In this document: positions 6,163-10,328 of the stretch, in pieces
Layout: each line of letters opens with the position of its first letter
How positions within the stretch are numbered: position 1 is the stretch's first letter
Source: DASPKT01 sp035627915
GTDB taxonomy: Bacteria; Pseudomonadota; Alphaproteobacteria; Azospirillales; Azospirillaceae
Assembly: GCA_035627915.1 (NCBI GenBank)
Contig: DASPKT010000191.1
Location: 1 to 10,328, forward strand
Reading direction: 5' to 3'
Length of the DNA: 10,328 bases
Translations under genes and position numbers: made by a program
The notes under the pieces: model-generated
Seen by the model: the letters and a program-made list of their open reading frames with translations, nothing else
Told to the model about the DNA's origin: nothing
The model's database searches: none

Positions 6163-7296
6163 GTGGCGAGCAACGCGGGCGGCGGCAAGAACCAGGCCCC
6201 CATCATCATCAAGAAGATCGTCAAGGGGGGCGAGGGCCATCACGGCGGCGCCTGGAAGGTGGCCTATGCCGACTTCGTGACGGCCATGATGGCGTTCTTC
6301 CTGCTGCTGTGGCTGCTGAACGTCACCACGTCGGAGCAGAAGCTGGGCATCGCCGACTATTTCAGCCCGGCCAGCCCGTCCAAGCAGGAGAGCGGCGCCG
6401 GCGGCGTGCTGGGCGGCCAGACCATCACCGTGGACGGGGCGCTGAACAACCAGAGCTCGCCCCCGCAGCTGACCGTGCCCGTCCCCTCCCTGCCCGCCGC
6501 CGCCAACGCGGCCGAGCAGGTCGACGATTTCAAGTACAGCGCCCGCGGCCGCCCCGACGGCACCAAGGACAAGCTGGGCAACACCGACCAGGAGAACGCC
6601 GGCGGCCCCTCCATGGGCGACCAGAAGGGCGGGCTGACCAGCGCCGAGCTGTCCGGCGGCATCGCCGACCTGGACCGGCTGGGCGGCAAGACCGAGGTGG
6701 ACGCCAACGGCGACGGCGAGGTGGACGCGCAGGAGCTGCAGGAGGCGCTGGCGGAGTACGAGGCGCAGCAGTTCCAGGAGGCGGCGGAGGAGCTGCGCCA
6801 GGCGATCCAGCAGGTGCCGGAGCTGAAGGACCTCGCCCAGAACCTCATCGTCGACCAGACGCCGGAGGGGCTGCGCATCCAGATCGTGGACCAGGAGGGG
6901 TACTCGATGTTCCCCGCCGGCAGCGCCAAGATGTTCCCGCAGACCTCGCAGCTGATGGCGCTGGTGGCGCAGGCGGTGTCGAAGCTGCCGAACAAGCTGT
7001 CGGTCAGCGGCCACACCGACGGCATCCCCTTCTCCGGCGCCAACCCCAGCTACGGCAACTGGGAACTCTCCACCGAGCGGGCCAACGCCAGCCGCCGGGC
7101 GCTCGTCGCCAGCGGCATAGACGAGGCGCGCTTCCTGACCGTGGTCGGCAAGGCCGACCGTGACCATCTGTTCCCGGGCGAGCCCAACTCGCCCCGCAAC
7201 CGGCGGGTCAGCATCGTGCTGCTGCGCGAGCAGCCGCTGGGCGGGCTGGACGGGCAGGCCCCCGCCGACGGCGGCGCCGCCGCCCCGGGACGCTGA
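6163..7296 (+). CDS. motB: Flagellar motor stator protein MotB, with an EF-hand loop in the linker
   Basis: A 377-residue stator subunit that anchors the proton-driven MotA/MotB complex to peptidoglycan. Order: a Lys-rich cytoplasmic N-terminus (PIIIKK at 13-18, then HHGGAWKVAYADFVTAMM); the single membrane helix about 34-53, with Asp37 as the proton-carrying residue; a long Gly/Ser/Gln/Asp-rich periplasmic linker (about 60-240); and the OmpA-like peptidoglycan-binding domain, with SGHTDG (His284, Asp286), NWELSTERA and PRNRRVSIVLL near 340-350. The linker holds DANGDGEVDAQE at 180-191, a canonical EF-hand loop (acidic or amide ligands at 1, 3, 5, 9, 12), followed by an acidic Glu/Gln-rich helix predicted to be a coiled coil (191-225). 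E. coli MotB is 308 residues; the extra length is in this linker. Start GTG 6163 has a good Shine-Dalgarno. motA is not in the window; an RDD membrane protein gene follows after 12 bases. Confidence 0.93.
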   Translation: MASNAGGGKNQAPIIIKKIVKGGEGHHGGAWKVAYADFVTAMMAFFLLLWLLNVTTSEQKLGIADYFSPASPSKQESGAGGVLGGQTITVDGALNNQSSPPQLTVPVPSLPAAANAAEQVDDFKYSARGRPDGTKDKLGNTDQENAGGPSMGDQKGGLTSAELSGGIADLDRLGGKTEVDANGDGEVDAQELQEALAEYEAQQFQEAAEELRQAIQQVPELKDLAQNLIVDQTPEGLRIQIVDQEGYSMFPAGSAKMFPQTSQLMALVAQAVSKLPNKLSVSGHTDGIPFSGANPSYGNWELSTERANASRRALVASGIDEARFLTVVGKADRDHLFPGEPNSPRNRRVSIVLLREQPLGGLDGQAPADGGAAAPGR

Positions 7297-7308
7297 GGGA
7301 GGACGGGA

Positions 7309-7758
7309 ATGATCCGCGACGAGGCCTATGGCCGCATCGGAGAGGACGCCAGGCTGGAGGGCGTGCGCGTCAAGCGCATGGTCGCCTACGTGATCGACCT
7401 CATCATCATCGCCGTCCTGTCGCTGCCCGTGGTGCTGGTCTTCGCGCTGCTGGGCCTGCTCAGTCTGGGGCTGCTGACGCCGGTCCTGGCGCCGCTGCTG
7501 GCGGCGGTGCCGCTCGCCTACCACACGCTGCTGATCGGCGGCGGCCGCTCCGCCACCGTCGGCATGCGGATGATGGGGATCGAGGTGCGTACCCACGACG
7601 GAGGGCGGCCCGACATGGTCCGGGCCTTCCTGCAGACGGCGTTGTTCTACCTGTCGGTGGCCCTGACCTCGGCGCTGATCCTGCTGGTGTCGCTGGTGGC
7701 GGAGCGCAAGCGCACGCTGCACGACCTGCTGGCCGGGACCGTCGTGGTCAACCGCTGA
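7309..7758 (+). CDS. RDD family integral membrane protein
   Basis: A 149-residue inner-membrane protein of the RDD family, whose role is mostly unknown; some members are linked to ion transport. Seen: the R-x6-D signature (Arg23, Asp30) at the start of the first helix (24-50), a second hydrophobic segment (53-78), the typical TVGMRMMGIEVRTHDGGRP loop (83-101), a third helix (107-130), and the closing RTLHDLLAGTVVV (135-147) carrying the second conserved Asp. ATG 7309 follows GGGAGGAC at 7297-7304. It lies 12 bases after motB, so the two are very probably cotranscribed. A link to the motor is inferred from that spacing only. Family assignment is firm, function is not. Confidence 0.85.
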   Translation: MIRDEAYGRIGEDARLEGVRVKRMVAYVIDLIIIAVLSLPVVLVFALLGLLSLGLLTPVLAPLLAAVPLAYHTLLIGGGRSATVGMRMMGIEVRTHDGGRPDMVRAFLQTALFYLSVALTSALILLVSLVAERKRTLHDLLAGTVVVNR

Positions 7759-7943
7759 TGCGCGCCGGTCGCCAAGGCCGGCGCGGGAATGCTAATGTTC
7801 GGGGGCGTCCGTCCGGCCAAGCGGCGGCGCCCGGGGTACTGGAACTGCCAAGGGACCGCATGACGCACCCGACCGGTCGCGACCGTCAGACGCCGCGCCT
7901 CCCCCGCCGAGGGGCCCCATTCGCATCGGGGGGCCGCGCATGA
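7758..7943 (+). CDS. Doubtful 61-codon open frame bridging the RDD gene and bpt
   Basis: An ATG at 7758 overlaps the RDD stop (TGATG), and the frame ends in a TGA that overlaps the bpt start (ATGA). Such overlaps at both ends are typical of translationally coupled operon genes. A shorter version starting at ATG 7860 (27 codons plus stop) has AGGGA at 7851-7855 as a possible Shine-Dalgarno. Against it: the product is rich in Arg, Gly and Pro, as out-of-frame GC-rich DNA usually gives; 17 of 61 codons end in A or T, far more than in the flanking genes; no family is recognised; and an 8-bp hairpin sits in its first codons. More likely a leader or chance frame than a real protein. Confidence 0.2.
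   Translation: MRAGRQGRRGNANVRGRPSGQAAAPGVLELPRDRMTHPTGRDRQTPRLPRRGAPFASGGRA
7761..7785 (+). terminator. Hairpin just after the RDD gene
   Basis: cgcgccgg (7761-7768) pairs perfectly with ccggcgcg (7778-7785) around a 9-nt loop, starting 2 bases after the RDD stop. No T run follows, so it is at best a non-canonical terminator or attenuating structure for the motB-RDD transcript. Confidence 0.4.
7913..7935 (+). promoter_or_regulatory. Possible hairpin covering the bpt ribosome binding site
   Basis: ggcccc (7913-7918) can pair with ggggcc (7930-7935), which overlaps the G-run (7928-7933) that serves as the only Shine-Dalgarno-like sequence before the ATG at 7940. If it forms, it would hold down initiation unless ribosomes translating the upstream short frame open it. 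A 6-bp stem in DNA this GC-rich is weak evidence. Confidence 0.25.
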
Positions 7944-8704
7944 GCGTCATCCCGCCCCCCTACCGGCCGCTGCAGCAGTTCTTCCGCTCCGGCCCCATGC
8001 CCTGCCCCTACCTGCCGGGCCGGGTGGAGCGCAAGCTGTTCACCCGCCTGACCGGCCAGCAGGCGACGGAGGTCAACTCCACCCTGTCGCGCGCCGGCTT
8101 CCGCCGCAGCCACGACATCGTGTACCGGCCGGTCTGCCCGGGCTGCGCCGCCTGCGTGCCGGTGCGCATCCCGGTGGCGGAGTTCCAGCCGAACCGGACC
8201 ATGCGCAAGGTCGCCAGGGCGAACGCCGACCTAGTCTTCACCGGCGTGCCGGCGCAGGCGACGGTGGAGCAGTACCGGGTCTTCTCCGCCTACCAGGACG
8301 CCCGCCACGGCGACAGCGACATGAGCCGGATGAGCATGGCGGACTACACCGCCATGATCGAGGAGGGCCGCGTCGACACGCTGGTGTTCGAGCTGCGCGA
8401 CCGCGAGGGCCGGCTGCACGGCGGGCTGCTGACCGACAGGCTGGCCGACGGCTATTCCGCCGTCTACAGCTTCTACGACCCGACGGACGCCCGGCGCAGC
8501 CTGGGCACCCACATGATCCTGTCGCTGGTGGAGGACGCCCGCGCCGTGGGCCTGCCCTACGTCTACCTGGGCTACTGGATCGAGGGCAGCCGCAAGATGG
8601 CCTACAAGGCGCGGTTCCAGCCGATGGAGCTGCTGGACCGCGACGGCTGGGTCCGCATGACGGCGGAGCAGGCCGCGGCAGCCGAGGTCGAGGGCGTGGA
8701 CTGA
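7940..8704 (+). CDS. bpt: Aspartate/glutamate leucyltransferase (bacterial N-end rule)
   Basis: A 254-residue cytoplasmic aminoacyl-tRNA--protein transferase. Bpt moves Leu from Leu-tRNA to proteins with N-terminal Asp or Glu, marking them for ClpS/ClpAP. Seen: N-terminal domain with FFRSGPMPCPYLPGR (12-28, Cys22) and CPGCAACVPVRI with Cys66, Cys69 and Cys72; FRRSHDIVYRPVC; then the GNAT-like C-terminal domain with YSAVYSFYDP, RRSLGTHMIL and YVYLGYWIEGSRKMAYKARFQPMELL (about 207-232), all typical of the family. Length agrees with known Bpt proteins of about 240-255 residues. ATG 7940 lies just before the family's usual N-terminus; an ATGA overlap with a short upstream frame suggests coupling. 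Databases often label this family arginyltransferase, but bacterial forms of this subfamily transfer leucine. A GC hairpin follows the stop. Confidence 0.94.
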   Translation: MSVIPPPYRPLQQFFRSGPMPCPYLPGRVERKLFTRLTGQQATEVNSTLSRAGFRRSHDIVYRPVCPGCAACVPVRIPVAEFQPNRTMRKVARANADLVFTGVPAQATVEQYRVFSAYQDARHGDSDMSRMSMADYTAMIEEGRVDTLVFELRDREGRLHGGLLTDRLADGYSAVYSFYDPTDARRSLGTHMILSLVEDARAVGLPYVYLGYWIEGSRKMAYKARFQPMELLDRDGWVRMTAEQAAAAEVEGVD

Positions 8705-8713
8705 GACCTCCCC

Positions 8714-8735
8714 GCCGGGCGGAACCCCGCCCGGC
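8714..8735 (+). terminator. Terminator-like hairpin after bpt
   Basis: gccgggcgg (8714-8722) pairs perfectly over 9 bp with ccgcccggc (8727-8735) around the tetraloop aacc, starting 10 bases after the bpt stop. A C-rich tract, not a T run, follows. It is the only structured element between bpt and the next gene. Confidence 0.5.
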
Positions 8736-8791
8736 CCGCCCCCGTTCCCCCGCTGCCCCCTCGGGAGGGGCGCTTGACGGGGCGGAGGGCC

Positions 8792-9643
8792 ATGCGGCGG
8801 CGCGACTTCATGACCGGAACGGCGGCGGCCGGCCTGGCCGCGGCGCTTCCCCTGCCCGCATTGTCGCGCGGCCTCGCCGAATGGTGCCTGGCCTCCGCCG
8901 ACCCCGACGCCGCCGCCCTGTTGGCCCGTCGGCTGGCCGCGGCGACGGAGGGCCGTCTGCGCCTGGTCCCGGTGCCGGCCGGCAGCCCCGCCGAGTCGGC
9001 CCTCGTCCCGGCCTGGACGCTGTCCCCGGCCATGGCGGTGCTGGCGGCGATGCCGTTCGGGCCGGGTCCGGAGCATCTCGCCGCCTGGCTCGCCGCCCCC
9101 GACGGCGCCGCCCTGTTCCGCGAGGCCGCCGGAGACCGCGCCTGGCCGGCCCTGGTCCGGCCCGGGGCCGCCGTCGTGGCGGACGCGGCCCCGCAAAGCC
9201 TCCGCGACCTCTCCTCGACCCGCGTCGCCGCGGCAGGGCCGCTGGGGGAACTCTGGCACCGGCTGGGGGCGCGGGTGACGGGCGACGGAGACGCCGACAT
9301 CCGCGACGGGGCGACCGTGGTAGCGGGTGCCGCGCGCGGCTTCGGTCCCTGCGGCCTGCTGTCCGTCCTCACCGTCTCGCCAGCGGCCCTGGCCGGGCTG
9401 CCGGCCCCACTGCGCCGGGCGTTGGAGCTGCCGCCGCTGGTGCAGGCCGGGCCCCTGCCGGCCAGCGCGCTGGCGCCCGAGATCATGGTGGCGGCCGGCA
9501 ACCGGCTCTGGGCGCTGCGGGCGGAGCTGAAGGATGCGCCCGACCCGCTCTCCGCCCGCATCGCCCGGCTGCTGCCGCCCCCGGCGGAAGCGGCGGCGCC
9601 GGCGGCCTGCTGGCCGTGGATGCCGGCCGCCCGCGTCGCCTGA
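8792..9643 (+). CDS. Shortened, diverged TRAP solute-binding protein paralogue with Tat signal
   Basis: A 283-residue protein that resembles the TRAP binding protein encoded just downstream but is shorter and strongly drifted. Seen: a Tat-like signal MRRRDFMTGT plus a hydrophobic stretch to ALS (about 25), paralleling MKRRDFLAAA next door; ARRLAAATEGRLRL (45-58) against ARRVAEATEGRFQI; MPFGPGPEHLAAW (87-99) against VPFGLNARQQRAW; and SLRDLSSTRVAA (136-147) against VEDLKGLKMRIA, with the ligand-contacting Arg kept at 144. About 28 residues around the LDAVQNGTVECGH strand of the normal protein are missing, and the NTGAQMGGWF motif is lost. ATG 8792 is chosen because it aligns with the neighbour's start; TTG 8774 with GGAGG at 8764 is an alternative. 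No internal stop or frameshift, and GC-ending codons are kept, so it looks maintained. It could be a divergent binding protein or a decaying duplicate. Confidence 0.6.
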   Translation: MRRRDFMTGTAAAGLAAALPLPALSRGLAEWCLASADPDAAALLARRLAAATEGRLRLVPVPAGSPAESALVPAWTLSPAMAVLAAMPFGPGPEHLAAWLAAPDGAALFREAAGDRAWPALVRPGAAVVADAAPQSLRDLSSTRVAAAGPLGELWHRLGARVTGDGDADIRDGATVVAGAARGFGPCGLLSVLTVSPAALAGLPAPLRRALELPPLVQAGPLPASALAPEIMVAAGNRLWALRAELKDAPDPLSARIARLLPPPAEAAAPAACWPWMPAARVA

Positions 9644-9728
9644 GCCGACTTCCCCGTTCCAAGGCGGCGCCAGAGCCCCTATCCTCCCGCCGAAGAACGA
9701 GAAGGCGGCCGCCCGCGCCGCCGTACCC

Positions 9729-9735
9729 GGAGGAG
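9729..9735 (+). promoter_or_regulatory. Ribosome binding site of the TRAP binding-protein gene
   Basis: GGAGGAG lies 9 bases before ATG 9745. The 101-base gap from 9644 holds no clear promoter and only a 6-bp hairpin (ggcggc/gccgcc, 9704-9722), so cotranscription with the upstream paralogue is possible. Confidence 0.7.
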
Positions 9736-9744
9736 CCTGGTCCC

Positions 9745-10328
9745 ATGAAGCGTCGCGACTTCCTTGCCGCCGCCGGCACCGGCGCCGCGGCGGCCGCCGC
9801 CGCCCTGCCCGCCCCCGCCATCGCGCAAGGGAACCCGGAGATCCGCTGGCGCTGCGCGTCGAGCTTCCCCAAGAGCCTCGACACCATCTACGGCGGCGGC
9901 GAGCAGGTGGCGCGGCGGGTGGCGGAGGCGACGGAGGGCAGGTTCCAGATCCGCGTCTTCGCCGGCGGGGAGATCGTGCCGGGCCTGCAGGTGCTGGACG
10001 CGGTGCAGAACGGCACGGTGGAGTGCGGGCATACCGTCAACTACTACTATGTCGGCAAGGACCCGACCTTCGCCTTCGAGACCACGGTCCCGTTCGGCCT
10101 CAATGCCCGCCAGCAGCGGGCCTGGATGATCCATGGCGGCGGCCGCGACCTGATCAACGACTTCCTTAAGGACTACAGCGTCCAGCTCATCCCGGCCGGC
10201 AACACGGGCGCGCAGATGGGCGGCTGGTTCCGCAAGGAGATCAAGACCGTCGAGGACCTCAAGGGCCTCAAGATGCGCATCGCTGGCCTGGCCGGCGACG
10301 TCATGACCAAGCTCGGCGTGGTGCCGCA
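9745..10328 (+). CDS. dctP: TRAP transporter solute-binding protein (DctP/TakP type), N-terminal part
   Basis: Partial gene: 194 codons to the right edge, against about 360 expected. It is the periplasmic receptor of a tripartite ATP-independent transporter, capturing an organic acid and handing it to the DctQM membrane subunits. Seen: Tat signal MKRRDFLAAA with an Ala-rich core and cleavage likely after AIAQ (about 28); mature start IRWRCASSFPKSLDTIYGG; EATEGRFQIRVFAGGEIVPG (61-80); LDAVQNGTVECGH (84-96); YYYVGKDPTFAFE; VPFGLNARQQRAW; AGNTGAQMGGWFRKEI (151-166); and DLKGLKMRIAG with Arg178, the family's carboxylate-binding residue. These motifs fit the TakP/FcbT1 branch, known for 2-oxoacids, mannitol or chloroaromatic acids, better than the C4-dicarboxylate DctP branch; the ligand is not determined. 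dctQM genes are expected just beyond the window. Confidence 0.93.
   Translation, partial: MKRRDFLAAAGTGAAAAAAALPAPAIAQGNPEIRWRCASSFPKSLDTIYGGGEQVARRVAEATEGRFQIRVFAGGEIVPGLQVLDAVQNGTVECGHTVNYYYVGKDPTFAFETTVPFGLNARQQRAWMIHGGGRDLINDFLKDYSVQLIPAGNTGAQMGGWFRKEIKTVEDLKGLKMRIAGLAGDVMTKLGVVP

Noticed and set aside
7786..7805. Extended -10-like TGCTAATGTT before bpt
   Set aside because: No -35-like hexamer at a suitable distance; a single short match is not enough.

Overview
The window is very GC-rich chromosomal DNA, with G or C in nearly every third codon position of the real genes. Gene content (MotB, Bpt leucyltransferase, Tat-exported TRAP binding protein, type III PLP decarboxylase) suggests a free-living, motile alphaproteobacterium, probably of the Rhodospirillales (Azospirillum/Skermanella/Roseomonas-like). 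That placement is inference from family resemblance and base composition. I see no tRNA, rRNA, CRISPR array, insertion sequence or phage gene.

Layout. (1) 1-683, minus: N-terminal half of a type III PLP ornithine/lysine decarboxylase, cut by the window edge. (2) 684-1050: divergent intergenic region with two hairpins. (3) 1051-2547, plus: NAD(P)-dependent aldehyde dehydrogenase, followed by a terminator-like hairpin. (4) 2662-5499, plus: a 945-residue secreted metalloprotease of the serralysin type, with RTX calcium repeats and a C-terminal FG-GAP/VCBS-like repeat domain. (5) 5507-5986, minus: flavin reductase, converging on the protease with 7 bases between stops. (6) 6163-7296 and 7309-7758, plus: motB, with an EF-hand loop in its periplasmic linker, and a small RDD-family membrane protein 12 bases downstream. 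(7) 7758-7943: a doubtful 61-codon frame that overlaps the stop before it and the start after it. (8) 7940-8704, plus: bpt, followed by a 9-bp hairpin. (9) 8792-9643, plus: a shortened, diverged TRAP solute-binding paralogue. (10) 9745 to the right edge, plus: a normal TRAP solute-binding protein of the TakP/FcbT1 type.

How the genes fit together. The decarboxylase and dehydrogenase could act in polyamine or diamine metabolism (amine made on one side, aldehyde oxidised on the other), but only their divergent arrangement supports this. The protease is presumably exported by a type I system encoded elsewhere. motB needs a motA that is not here. The last two genes look like the start of a TRAP transport locus whose membrane subunits lie beyond the right edge.

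Most of the window is ordinary. I found no convincing new multi-gene system. The points that most deserve a second look are the EF-hand in MotB, the protease architecture, the degenerate TRAP paralogue, and the doubly overlapping small frame before bpt.
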